Shown in pieces: positions 1-9,792 of a DNA stretch of 64,000 bases (within the stretch, counting starts at the first letter, position 1; every line of letters begins with the position of its first letter). Location: assembly GCA_963930645.1 (NCBI GenBank), contig OZ005660.1, forward strand, positions 246,968,731-247,032,730, given 5' to 3'. The notes under the pieces are model-generated. The model made no database searches. It was given only the letters and a program-made list of their open reading frames with translations, and was not told the DNA's origin. The translations under genes and the position numbers were made by a program. The stretch comes from Salticus scenicus (Eukaryota > Arthropoda > Arachnida > Araneae > Salticidae).

Positions 1-425
1 AGAAAATGTGTTATTTCATCTCCCTATATCTTCTAAACTAATGATCGTACAAACAAAATGTACGGTACATTTTTGTAGGAAATTTTACGTAGATCAATTT
101 TGTAATTGACATTTTTTCTCTAAATGCGATAGTTTTTAAGATATGTAATAAAAACTGAAAATTGCCCCCCTTAAATGCCCCCCCTGCCACCCGCTCCCCC
201 CCCCCCGGGCGGGGACTTTTAGTATGTTGTTCAGGACCCTCTCGGCTATGAGTATGTAAAATTTCAAAACTACACGATTTTTTTCCTCTATTCGTCAAAT
301 TTTGGCCTTCGTTGCCTGGACTATAAATAGAAATCGTTAAAATCGCAAAAATCCCTGTAGGCGTGAAATATTTAAAAAAATATTTTAAATAAATAATAGA
401 TAAGCTTCTGAGATTTTGAATAAAC
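1..425. repeat. Interspersed repeat family R1, copy 1
   Basis: Clearly related, in the same orientation, to 36284-36603. Shared blocks include GGAAATTTTACGTAGAT, GGCGGGGACTTTTAGTATG and TTGCCTGGACTAT. It has a C-rich run near 167-215. The copy is cut by the window edge. Short open frames in it are noise. No coding domain or class was identified. Confidence 0.7.
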
Positions 426-430
426 ACATT

Positions 431-854
431 CTTTCAACAAAAATTGCCTGCTTATCTTTTTCATATTAGAATCCCCACCAATCTAGACTAGACTAAGTTT
501 AACGCATTTGACACCGTCCACAGGGGCGGATAACGTTAGATCATCTTTTGGATGTTGACATGAATAATTTTAAAAGTAAACAGCACAAGGAATATGTATT
601 TGAAAATATTCTTCGTTAAAGAGGTGCACATTGAATGTTAAGGTAAATAAAAATCCAAGTGCCCCATACTTATTTGGTGGTGACAATATGAATTATAGGT
701 TTTACTGCAATTTTCTTTTGCTATGAGTAATGTTCTAAATACACCAGGTTTCATCGCAATCCAATATTTAATCACCTCATTAAATACATTGTGCGATGTT
801 GATACAAGTCTGTGTAAACCTGTAGTAATGCATATATTTTTTATTACATTATAA
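431..854. other. AT-rich stretch without recognised feature
   Basis: Only short chance open frames on both strands. No domain, RNA gene or structured repeat was seen. Confidence 0.6.
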
Positions 855-1150
855 TGCATTTTGTTTCGCTTTTCTTCTAATAAATTAATAAACTCTTTTA
901 ATAATATTTTGTTTCGTTTTTCTTTCAATAAATTTATCAATTTTTTAAATAATATTTTGTTTAATTTTTTTTTTTCGATAAAATAATCAATTCTTTTAAT
1001 AATATTCTGCTTTGATTTTCTTTCAATAAATTAATCAATTATTTTAATAATATTTATTTTGATTTCCTTAAAGTAATCAACTCTTTTCATAATATTTTGT
1101 TGAGACTTTCTTTCAATAAATTAATCAATTCTTTAATTAATATTTTTCTT
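855..1150. repeat. Tandem repeat, ~60-bp unit, about 4-5 copies
   Basis: The motif TTTCAATAAATTAATCAATT followed by CTTTTAATAATATTTTGTTT recurs about every 60 bp with substitutions and small indels. An AT-rich minisatellite; the minus-strand open frame across it is an artefact. Confidence 0.7.
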
Positions 1151-1494
1151 TAATGTGCCCTCAGCTTCTATTCAATGTTATCACGTCTCTCTATAGAGGG
1201 AGCCTTAGAGTTTAAGTCTAAAATATATCTGATAATAAAATGGCATTTTTATTTTTCAAGGTAACAACAAAAACAACAACAAGAAATAAATACATAAATA
1301 AATAAATGAAGTAACTCGTAATTATAATAACAAGTAAACAACTTATCTATACACACGCATAAAAAAAAAAAAAAAAATTAAAAAAATGCCGACAGTTATT
1401 AAACTATTTACTTAAATAAACATTTTTGTTTTTACACTTTCATCCAAGTCTGAAAGACAAAATAAATTTGAAAAAAAGAAAAAATATATATATA
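1151..1494. other. A-rich low-complexity stretch
   Basis: AAC, AAAT and poly-A runs. No gene or RNA seen. Confidence 0.6.
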
Positions 1495-1502
1495 TGTTAA
1501 AA

Positions 1503-2277
1503 GAGGGCCCGAAATTTCAACCCATCTTACACTCGCCGAAAAAAAAGTTTTACTCGCCACAAAATAGAGTTGTATACATATGTATTTTTTTTTTCTTTTT
1601 AACGCATTTTGGGTTTTTTATTTTTCCTACCTATTTGAAATGTTTTAACAAATATGCCTAAAATTATATATATTAAAAGTGTGTCATCATTCTCATAATC
1701 ATCTATAATCAAAAATCATTATCATTTGAGATTTGAAAAAGATTAAAATACCTATAAATGCAAAGAATGAATATTTATTTCACTTTTTACATCAGAAATG
1801 TCATTTTCGTCCATTTTATTTTTGTAATCCAGACGAAATGTTGATGAGTATAACTTGTTCATTGTTGTCAGTTGAAATAGCCATTTCCGAATTACTTTTT
1901 CGATAAAATCATTGATTACAAATTATAACAGTGGGCTCGTCTATTCTCGCTCTGCATGAAGAAATCACAATGGAAAAAACAAAACTTCCCGAAGAGATTA
2001 AAACTTTTATGCATGCACTAAGTATTTTTCCTTTTCCAGGCTGGGGCGATCGTCGGGCAGCGCGCACACAGACTCGGCACTCCGAGAATCTAAAAAGGAG
2101 AGGTTAAATATGAGGTAATAAGATGGCAAGATTTTGCCATATAGAAATCTATAAAAAGAGCATTTCTGTCGCCTTATCGTGTAAAAATTCTATCTATAAC
2201 TAGACCAAATTTTTACTCGCCATAGTAAAAATTTCACTCGCCAATGGCGAGCTGGCGAGCGGAAATTTCGCGCCCTG
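1503..2277. mobile_element. hAT-type non-autonomous DNA transposon (MITE) with 8-bp target duplication
   Basis: 775 bp flanked by the perfect direct repeat TGTTAAAA at 1495-1502 and 2278-2285. The left end reads GAGGGCCCGAAATTTC. The right end read inward is CAGGGCGCGAAATTTC, then repeated CTCGCC motifs on both sides. CAGGG-type ends plus an 8-bp duplication are the signature of the hAT superfamily. No transposase frame is present, so it needed a transposase in trans. Confidence 0.85.
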
Positions 2278-2279
2278 TG

Positions 2280-2640
2280 TTAAAATACATTCGTGTTTGG
2301 AAAAAAATAATTCTTTCCACGCTTTGCATAACAGTCAGCGAAGCGGAGCATTTGCGAAATTCTGTAAAATATACTCCTTCATTCTGCATTTTATCTTTAC
2401 TTATTTACACGAGCCATTCTTATATCTTTCCTGGAAATATTCAGTCGCTTCTGTTATGTGAATGTTGGTTCGGATTCTTTCTTTTTTAATTTATGCGATG
2501 CAGGAAAGTATAGAAATGCATACACGTTTAGAAAACGCGAACGACTTGCGATAACAGCGGTATATTTTAGCACATTTATATTTTATGCGGGAATGTTTCC
2601 CCCTAATAATTGCTGTAGAGAGTAGAGAAATTTCTGGACT
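2280..2640. repeat. Interspersed family R2, copy 1
   Basis: Shares a repeated order of blocks (a gaaat/ctg start, TTTATCTTTACTTATTTACA, a TTTCCTGGAATATTCAG-like block, then TTTACATGCGGGA-like ends) with copies near 11.9, 14.2 and 16.6 kb, all in the same orientation. Non-coding; class unknown. The open frame at 2244-2489 covers part of it and encodes nothing recognisable. Confidence 0.6.
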
Positions 2641-2777
2641 AAAAATAAAACTATTGACCCAACATATTGATAATGAAAAAGATATTTTAAAATAATTTTT
2701 ATGATTATAAATTAGTTAAAAAATTTGATAACGGATACGCATTGTTTATGAAGCAGAAACCGTCTTTGGGATACTAA

Positions 2778-3043
2778 TCACACTGCTCTGCAAAGAAAAA
2801 AAATCGATCCCTGTTACTATTGTTACTGATTCTTGTGTAAAATGACCTCCTGAATCTGAATGTGACTACCATTTTGCCCAGCCATCCACCGTTTTCTCGG
2901 GACACACCCTCTCCCCCAATTTTTATAACTGTTCGGTAATTTTATGGCCATGCATTTGACTTGGAGAATAAAAAGAATTAATTTAACACTTAAAAACAAT
3001 ATATATATGAAGATATTTAATAGTTAAAATACTCCCCCCCCCC

Positions 3044-3078
<35 letters not shown>

Positions 3079-3224
3079 GCCATAAAATTACGAAAAGTGA
3101 TAAAAATTGGGGGCCGTAACTAAAAAGTGTGGGCGATAGGGCAAAATGGACGTTATATTCAGATTCAGCAGGTCATTTTACGTAAGAATTTGCCAAAATG
3201 GTAATTTTCATGCCGAGCAGTGTT
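2778..3224. repeat. Foldback element with ~170-bp inverted arms
   Basis: CACTGCTCTGC at the left end is the inverse of the CCGAGCAGTGTT end. The arms also share AAATGACCTCCTGAATC-like and GGCCATAAAATTAC-like inverted blocks. The centre is a poly-C/poly-A tract. Probably a MITE; no coding capacity. Confidence 0.7.
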
Positions 3225-3273
3225 ATTTGAACTGTTTAGCCTTTCATTGTAAGTAAACAATGTCTGAATTCTC

Positions 3274-3308
<35 letters not shown>

Positions 3309-3592
3309 TAATGCAATGCAGTGTATAAGTATCAACATACGTATGATACGTTTTATTTTTCTATAAATTTTTAAAGGATAAGCTTCAAAGTTTAATGTAT
3401 CATTGCCTAGAAATGCATGTAAATGTTAAACATTTAAAATACTGCATAATATTATAAGATATTACTTGTAAATAATTATATGTCGATAAATGTATAAATC
3501 ATGTTCATAAAGATCACACGGTGCTCATCAAGATGATTCTTTTTTTGAGATATTAACACTTTGCCGGCCCTAACGCTCTAAACAGTTTTACC

Positions 3593-4074
3593 AAATTTAG
3601 GGAGACTTTTATTCAAGTCTCACCAATAATTTTGAGAAGTGATATTTTTTATACATAAAGAACGTTTATTTGTTTTGATTGGGTTTAATGTCGCACTAGT
3701 ACTCAATGAGTAACTGGCGACAGTCTGGGACGCATCCCTAAGAATCCGGAGACACGTCATCACAATTTTGATCGTCCACGGAGGGGATGGGCACCCGCTT
3801 CGGTGACCCTCAGAGTCATAATTCGGATAGGATCATGGCGAACATAGAGGCCACGATGTATTTCACGTGCACTAGCTACCCTTAGTGTACACAACGGGTT
3901 TTGGCCGGTTCGAGTATCGAACCCCCAATCTTCCAATTACGAGTACGGCGCTCTACCGACCAGGCTACTCCTTCCTCACAATGAGCGAATAATTTTCAAG
4001 TGATTAAGCAATTGTTACAGTTAAAATTTAGTGGTAGATATTGGATAAAAATGTCTTTAAATTTGACAATACTG
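3593..4074. mobile_element. Short hAT-like MITE (CAGT..TTGCCAAATTTAG family), interrupted by a SINE
   Basis: The left end CAGTTTTACCAAATTTAG and right end AAATTTGACAATACTG are inverted. The body matches the uninterrupted relative at 43806-43973. The SINE at 3670-3976 lies inside. Confidence 0.65.
3670..3976 (-). mobile_element. tRNA-derived SINE, minus strand
   Basis: On the minus strand the 5' end carries an internal RNA polymerase III promoter: A box TAGCCTGGTCGGTAGAGC and B box GGTTCGATACTCG, at tRNA-like spacing. The tRNA-unrelated body matches the SINE at 13325-13640, including the GTCACCGAAGCGGG and TGTCGCCAGTTACTCATTGAG segments. It ends GCGACATTAAACCCAATC. Mobilised by a LINE in trans; no protein. 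Confidence 0.85.
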
Positions 4075-5150
4075 ATAAGAAAGTGAGATTAAATAGGACC
4101 AGCAATGAATTAAATATGCTCGGTATGGGTAAAGAACAATATAAGCATCTATACAATTATTAATCTAAGTCATATATTATGTACTTAAGATATCTACTAA
4201 AAACTCTGAGAACGCATCGAAAATGATAAATGACATGTCTAAATATTTTATTGTATACTCATAATATCTACATGAAATACTACAAATGTATTGAAAATTA
4301 TAAAATATATAAGTATTTCATTATACAGGGTGTACATTAGGGCTGGATTATTTATCAATATATCCCCAAGTATCGATATTTTTTAAATATCCCGATAACA
4401 ATATTTAAGATTTTGCTCTGACGATATATCCCTTTAACGATATTACCTAGTGCGCACAGCGCGATCAATCGATATGCCGATAAGTACCGTTAAACGCCAA
4501 CCACGGATTAATAGAATTATACTTCCGCGCTAGCGCTCATCACGAATGAAACCCGAATGAAACCCGAGCGAACGAACCACGATCAGCGAACGAAACCCGA
4601 ACAAAAAGAGCGCGCAATATCTTATACTAATACCCATTCTCTTATTTTTCTCCCATCCCTCACTGATAAAATAAAAAAATATAACCCCACCCCAAACGAT
4701 CACTCCCACAATGCCTATACTTCCTCTTCCTTTATTCCTGCGTGCGAAACCTCAAATCTAAAATATCACTGTTTTAATAAGTCCACCGCATAATAAAAAA
4801 ATAAACAGTATTTATTGAAAGCCATCTGCTTTTTCCACAGTATATTGACTTCCCACAGTATATTGATACATTCATGCATTTACTGACCCTAAACGATAAT
4901 ATGAAAGAATTTATACTACCGTTAGTATTTGATAATATTGCACATCACCACTCGTGGATCGTAGGTGTAATACCACATAACCACAAAGGCGATATAAAAA
5001 CAAACGCTTTTTATGACGAATAAAAACAATATCTTTTGTTTTAGCTCATTTCCTGCTATTGGTTCATTGATATTGGTTTATTTCAAAGTATCGATAACTT
5101 CTGGCGAATAAGATGCGACTTTCAACATGTGTTTAACTCGCTTTGGGCTG

Positions 5151-5623
5151 TACTTCAGTCAGTCAGATAGCTCCCTTTCTCCTTTCCCATGTTATCCAAT
5201 GGGATTTTCGTTGCTTTGTTTTATAAAAGTATCTCATTCAAAAATGAAGTTTTTCGAATTCTGTTTTTTGAATATTACTTTTTGAACGGGTCGCCTTTTA
5301 GCTTGGTGAACAATTTTTCGAAAAAATTAATTTAAATATTTTATTTCAATAAGTAAATTATGGACTCTAAGTGTGGATCTCTAAGTAAAATATTTAAATT
5401 TATTTTTTCGAAAAATTGCTCGCTAAGCTAAAAGACGACCTGTTCAAAGAGTAATATTCAAAAAACAGAATTTAAGCTAAAAGACGACCTGTTCAAAGAG
5501 TAATATTCAAAAAACAGAATTCGAAAAAGTTCATTTTTTAATAAAATATTTTTATAAAACGACGCGACAAAAATCCCATTGGATAACATGGGAAGGGAGA
5601 AAGGGTGCTATCTGACTGATGTA
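5151..5623. repeat. Foldback MITE with ~200-bp arms and an internal 49-bp tandem duplication
   Basis: The left arm (CAGTCAGATAGC, then CCCATGTTATCCAATGGG) is the inverse of the right arm (CCCATTGGATAACATGGG, then GCTATCTGACTG). TA lies at both borders, suggesting a Tc1/mariner-type target. The right arm contains an exact 49-bp direct duplication at 5424-5472 and 5473-5521. Confidence 0.8.
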
Positions 5624-5919
5624 AAATAAAGTTTTATCTTCAGTAATTTTACAGTGACAGTTTCTTTATAGAATTATATAATATTGGATAGTTTATTACT
5701 TTTTTTATGTAGCATTTATTTTTTCTCTTTCCTTTTCCTTCTTTCTTTCTTTCGTTCTTTTTTTTCTTTTTTTTTTTTTTTTTTTTAAGCCGTACATGTT
5801 AAATAAAATTGGTTTAAATGCAAAATGAGTTACTTTAAGTAACAAAATGAAACTTTAACATAATTTTGTTTAAATAATATAATTTTTATACTGACAATAT
5901 ATACTTAGATATATATATA
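5624..5919. other. hAT-element flank left of the retroelement
   Basis: AT-rich with a TTC/T-rich tract near 5720-5785. It ends in a TA microsatellite preceded by CTTAGATATAT, mirrored by ATATATCTAAG after the 3' LTR (about 10363-10375). The retroelement appears to have entered a palindromic AT repeat. Confidence 0.5.
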
Positions 5920-6479
5920 TGAAGTATCCTTTTCCCCATGACCTGGTTTTCCCGCAACATTGGAATCTAAAGCTATTTGATTTCTATTTGCCGTTCCTGA
6001 AATCCAAGGCAGTTTAGTTTCTGTTTTCCCGTAGCCAGCCGATCATGTGACGCAGTATCGGAACTTGAAAGGAAGTGCGTGATCATGACGTGAGTGGTGT
6101 TACTTCCTCAACGGGCTGCTAAGAGACCGCTGAAGGAACGACATTCAGTTTTCGACGGGACGTTCAGACGGAACGTAATGACTGCTTCTTTTTGAGTTTT
6201 CGACGAAGCTTGTTTCGACGTATTTAGAAAGCGAAGACGTAAATAATTTATGTCACGAACTACTTCGACGGACATTACCAAAGTATGTTTACGTGAAATA
6301 TAATCAATTTGATGACTTATTGATTGCTGAACTTACTTCGATAATTAATTCTAAATGCTCATTAGCATCTATGTAAATATGTAAATATTTTAATTCATTA
6401 TTAAAAGTTAAGTAAATATTAGAATTAGTATTGTTCTTAAGGTTTTAAACCGCTCGCCAACCCACCTGATACTATATAT
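5920..6479 (+). repeat. 5' long terminal repeat
   Basis: Begins TGAAGTATCCTTTTCC and ends near CCACCTGATACTATATAT. Matches 9793-10357 in direct orientation. By eye I count four substitutions and one 5-bp indel (AGTAC, present only in the 3' copy) over about 560 bp. Confidence 0.92.
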
Positions 6480-6500
6480 CAGAAGTGGGATAGAACGCGA
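6480..6500 (+). promoter_or_regulatory. Candidate tRNA-Leu-type primer-binding site
   Basis: CAGAAGTGGGAT directly after the 5' LTR is complementary to the T-arm and acceptor sequence typical of tRNA-Leu. The expected TGG pairing with the CCA end is not evident, so the exact priming position is uncertain. Confidence 0.5.
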
Positions 6501-6900
6501 ATTTTAATTTAAAGTAAATTTTGATAGAACGCGAATTTTAATTTTAAAGTGAATTTTGATTTTAACGTGAATTTTCGAGAAACACGAACTTTAAAAAACA
6601 AACTTTATATAAACTTTTATAGACTGAACTTTTAATTGATTTTAAAACTGTGATTGAACTGTGTGTCTACGGTGTTGAATCACACTGAAGCTTTTGTGCG
6701 GAGTGCTTTTTCTGTTCTGCAATTTGTAATGGATGATACAATGCGTAAAGTGTGATCTGTGGCTTAAGGAGTGGTAAAGTGTGAAATTTGTTCTTCAGGG
6801 TTCTCGAGGATTAAAACAGCAAGTCGACTAAATGGAAATTTTAAATAAAATTTAAAACAACAGCTGTTTCTGCTCTACAAAGGTACGTACATTTTATCTT
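6482..6900 (+). other. Retroelement 5' leader
   Basis: Non-coding leader with an imperfect ~40-bp direct duplication near 6489-6560 (GATAGAACGCGAATTTTAAT twice). A good splice-donor-like AAAG|GTACGT lies at 6879-6888, just before the first start codon. Confidence 0.5.
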
Positions 6901-6908
6901 CTTATAAA

Positions 6909-7163
6909 ATGGTATCTCTAGGGGATATTCCTAAAATTGGCAATGCACTGAAGATAGAGAACTATAGTAAAATTAAAATTCTGCATCGGTTTTTATTCGA
7001 TGAGAACGGCGATCGTAGGAACAGATGCAGAATAAGAAAGTTTCAAGGATTCACTTTCGCTATAGGCGACGAAAAATACCTTGAAAAGCAAAAAATAATT
7101 GCTAAAAATTTTTCATTAAATGAACTAATTATTACCTGTAATGTAATTAAATGTCCCTTTTGA
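6909..7163 (+). CDS. DEK-like pseudo-SAP/SAP domain frame at the front of the retroelement
   Basis: 84 residues from an ATG in strong context (A at -3, G at +4). The order of motifs follows the conserved DNA-binding core of the metazoan chromatin protein DEK: SLGDIPKI, then LHRFLFDENG, then IRKFQGFTFAIGDEKYLEKQ, then a SAP-type helix pair beginning LNELIITCNV. DEK binds structured DNA through this pseudo-SAP plus SAP unit. The frame stops at TGA (7161-7163) in the middle of the SAP motif. The rest of the motif (GSKNELRDRLLLHL) continues in the +1 frame from 7162. Either this copy has a one-base insertion in a T run, or the TTT-TGA is a +1 shift site. Alternative: convergent SAP-like domain. 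Confidence 0.72.
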   Translation: MVSLGDIPKIGNALKIENYSKIKILHRFLFDENGDRRNRCRIRKFQGFTFAIGDEKYLEKQKIIAKNFSLNELIITCNVIKCPF

Positions 7164-8991
7164 TGGGAGCAAGAATGAACTGCGAGATCGATTATTATTA
7201 CATTTGTGTGACACGGAGTTGTTGAAACAAGAATGTTCCGAGAATAATTCAGATGAGGAAGATTCGCAGGATGAATCGAGTAGCGAAAGCAGTGGTGATA
7301 ATGACGTCGAAAAAATTGACTCTTCTGTGCAATGCCAAGTGTATGATAATAGGTATTATGAAAATAATGAAATTGGTAATAATAATAATGTGAATTTTGG
7401 ATTACGTAGTGCAACTGTTTCTTTCAATGATTTTGAAAATTCTATGTCTAAATTTAGCGGCGAACCGCATGAGAATATTATTGAGTTTTTTAACGAATTT
7501 GAGGAAATAGCTGAAATGTTTAATCTAAACGAGTTACAAAAAATAATTTTCTGTAAAAGGTCTTTGAGCGGAAATGCTCTGTTATTTGTAAAATCCGAAA
7601 AAGGATTACTAAATTATAAAAAGTTAAAAAATGCATTCATCGAGGAATTTAGAATCGAAATTAATTCTGCCTCTTTACACGAAATTTTGTGTAAAAAGAA
7701 AATGAAGCCAAATGAAACAGTTATAGAATATTTCTTTAAAATGCGCGAATTGGCAAAAAACGGGCACATTGAAGATGCCGCGTTAATGCATTACGTGATC
7801 CAAGGAATAAATGACAAGAATGAAAATAAGATCATACTTTATGGTGCAAAAAATATTCGTGAATTTAAAGAAAAATTGAAATTATATGAAGTGTACAAAA
7901 GAGACACTGAAAAAATTAAACATAAATTTGATAAAGTAGAATATAGCACAAAACCAAAGCATATAACCCATAATGTATATGAAAAATTTGGTCCTAAAAG
8001 TGAAATGAATAAATTGTGTTATAATTGTGGTGAAAAAAACCACTTATCTAGAGATTGCCCCCATAAGGCCAAAGAACTGAAATGTTTTTCCTGCAAGCAG
8101 TACGGGCATAAAAGTTCCGAGTGCCCAGGTTCGAAACCAGAAGTTGATGCTCTGTGTATTAATGTTAATCAAAATATGAGTAAAATTATACAAGTAAATG
8201 ACATAAATTTCATAGGTATAATAGACACAGGAAGTGAAGCAACATTGTTGCGTAAAAGTTCTTTTGATAGGTTGAATGTAAATAAATTTAATTTAATAAG
8301 TACCACTTTGAGGGGGATCGGAAAAAGTTCTCTAAAGCCGTTAGGCTCAATTAAAGTGAATCTCAAAATTGATGAATTACAATGTGAGGATGATGTTTAT
8401 GTTGTACCTGATGATATGATCCCCTATGATGTAATTATTGGCATGAATGTGTTAATGCTGGGTGAAACAACGATTAATGAGAAAGGCATTTTTAAGAGAA
8501 ATAAGTGTAATTCTCTAGAGGTAAATTTAGTAACAGTACTCCCTGTAAATACATATCAAAACGAAATTAAATCGAATGTTGTTATTGATGCCCCTATTAA
8601 CTCTGAAAACAAAAATTTTGAAATTTCCCCAGAAATAAATGAAACTTTGAATAATGCTAAAAAATGTGAAAATATAACCCCTCACCCTGTTATGCTGTCA
8701 AAAAAATTATTAGAATCTCCCGTAAGTGAAAATGACGATGACGACGAAAATGACGAAAGTGATGACGATAAGATGCTTTTGAAGGATGATAATAGTGTGG
8801 ACGATGACAGTGATGAAGAAGAGGAGCCTCGACGACAGAAACAAAACCAAACGAGCATTATCCAAATAGATGATGATAGTGATGAAGAGGAGGAGCCGCG
8901 ACGAAAGGGACGAAGCCAGACGAATGTTTCCCGAATGAAGTCGCTAAATCCTGAAAACACTTACTCGAAGAAAGATGAAAAACAAGCCTGA
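7147..8991 (+). CDS. Gag-protease polyprotein frame with the SAP end, CCHC zinc knuckles and retropepsin
   Basis: Open from 7147 to TGA at 8989-8991, with no obvious ATG at its front; it looks entered from the upstream frame. Counting residues from 7204: the end of the SAP motif lies just before residue 1; an acidic Ser/Asp/Glu linker spans about 12-40; a gag capsid-like helical region about 70-235 (KFSGEPHENIIEFFNEFEE); CCHC knuckles begin at C272 (CYNCGEKNHLSRDC) and C294 (CFSCKQYGHKSSEC). The aspartic protease has its catalytic DTG at 341-343 and a VIIG flap/C-terminal motif at 410-413. After about residue 500 the protein becomes acidic, with two near-copies of DDDSDEEEEPRR, like the N-terminus of nucleolin. 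No polymerase motif follows. Confidence 0.9.
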   Translation, partial: LNVPFDGSKNELRDRLLLHLCDTELLKQECSENNSDEEDSQDESSSESSGDNDVEKIDSSVQCQVYDNRYYENNEIGNNNNVNFGLRSATVSFNDFENSMSKFSGEPHENIIEFFNEFEEIAEMFNLNELQKIIFCKRSLSGNALLFVKSEKGLLNYKKLKNAFIEEFRIEINSASLHEILCKKKMKPNETVIEYFFKMRELAKNGHIEDAALMHYVIQGINDKNENKIILYGAKNIREFKEKLKLYEVYKRDTEKIKHKFDKVEYSTKPKHITHNVYEKFGPKSEMNKLCYNCGEKNHLSRDCPHKAKELKCFSCKQYGHKSSECPGSKPEVDALCINVNQNMSKIIQVNDINFIGIIDTGSEATLLRKSSFDRLNVNKFNLISTTLRGIGKSSLKPLGSIKVNLKIDELQCEDDVYVVPDDMIPYDVIIGMNVLMLGETTINEKGIFKRNKCNSLEVNLVTVLPVNTYQNEIKSNVVIDAPINSENKNFEISPEINETLNNAKKCENITPHPVMLSKKLLESPVSENDDDDENDESDDDKMLLKDDNSVDDDSDEEEEPRRQKQNQTSIIQIDDDSDEEEEPRRKGRSQTNVSRMKSLNPENTYSKKDEKQA

Positions 8992-9657
8992 CTTAGAAAA
9001 ATTTCACAGTTAGCCGAAGAGTTGAAAAAATTAAAAGGAAAAGTTGACGAGAATTCCGAACTCCTTAAAAGAAAGAAATCAAGAAAAAAGCCATCGACAA
9101 TAGATTCCACTGAGTGTAAAAGACAGAATTTCCCAGAAGAAGAGACTGCCGGTATAGATCCGAGAAAAGTGTTGATTCCATCACTTCCATTGACGACCAC
9201 GATTGGTGAAATAGCCATATTATTTCCCAAAGCTGTACAAATAAAATTAGAAGTTTTCCCTACATATAAGACTGCCATTATAGACTTTTCAACTGAACTT
9301 GATGCAACAGACGCCTTTAAAGGAATTAAGACTGAAAATGATCGATTGGAGGGTCTCGAGTTCGAGTCCCAAGATAACTTTGAGTCCCAAAGTAAAGATT
9401 TGCGTAAACCTGCTAAAGAACTATGTGTTAAAGTTAAAAAGAAAAATAAAGCAAAAAATAAATTGAGTAAACAACCACCAAAAACTGGTGAACTAAGCGA
9501 CCAAGTTGCCGTAAAGCCAAAACTGATGTACTTTTGTAACTGTACGACTGTAAAAATTAAAAATGATAATATTGATGAAAAAGTTAGAAATGGATGCCAT
9601 GAAGGCTCCTATTGCATACCCACTCATGCTAAGATCCTCAGACATAGGATCACTTAG
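8992..9657 (+). CDS. Nucleolin-like RRM segment, in frame after a UGA codon
   Basis: Same frame as the gag-protease frame, separated only by the TGA at 8989-8991; open to TAG at 9655-9657. Near 9001-9110 is a basic, Lys-rich helical stretch. An RNA-recognition motif follows at about 9166-9370, with RNP2-like VLIPSLPLTTT and RNP1-like KTAIIDFSTELDATDAF. After a Lys-rich linker, about 9520-9645 looks like the first half of a second RRM (MYFCNC..., then a helix NDNIDEKVRNGC), lost before its RNP1. Acidic repeats followed by RRMs is the nucleolin layout. The only ATG is downstream at 9022, in weak context, so read-through is the simplest expression route. Confidence 0.65.
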   Translation, partial: LRKISQLAEELKKLKGKVDENSELLKRKKSRKKPSTIDSTECKRQNFPEEETAGIDPRKVLIPSLPLTTTIGEIAILFPKAVQIKLEVFPTYKTAIIDFSTELDATDAFKGIKTENDRLEGLEFESQDNFESQSKDLRKPAKELCVKVKKKNKAKNKLSKQPPKTGELSDQVAVKPKLMYFCNCTTVKIKNDNIDEKVRNGCHEGSYCIPTHAKILRHRIT

Positions 9658-9773
9658 TTTAAAAGCAAAAAATTGAAATGTATTGTAAATAAGTTTGTTT
9701 TTATTTTGTGTTGCTTTTGTGTTTTTTTTTTTTTTTTTTTGTATCTTTTCAGTGTGATCGCCTGGAGGTCCAG
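9658..9773 (+). other. 3' leader of the retroelement with a splice-acceptor-like T tract
   Basis: A 20-base T run then GTATCTTTTCAG at 9741-9752: a strong acceptor-like signal, shortly before the polypurine tract. Could be a relic of a captured intron or a genuine retroelement acceptor. Confidence 0.4.
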
Positions 9774-9792
9774 TCGAGGAAGGATGGCCGAG
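9774..9792 (+). promoter_or_regulatory. Candidate polypurine tract
   Basis: Purine-rich GAGGAAGGATGGCCGAG immediately upstream of the 3' LTR, the expected place for plus-strand priming; interrupted by a few pyrimidines. Confidence 0.55.

Noticed and set aside
638..940. Lys/Asn-rich minus-strand open frame
   Set aside because: Overlaps a ~60-bp AT-rich tandem repeat that explains its repeated residues.
7043..7414. Minus-strand open frame opposite the retroelement coding region, and similar ones at 8169, 8682 and 8961
   Set aside because: Antisense shadows of the plus-strand gag-protease and RRM frames.
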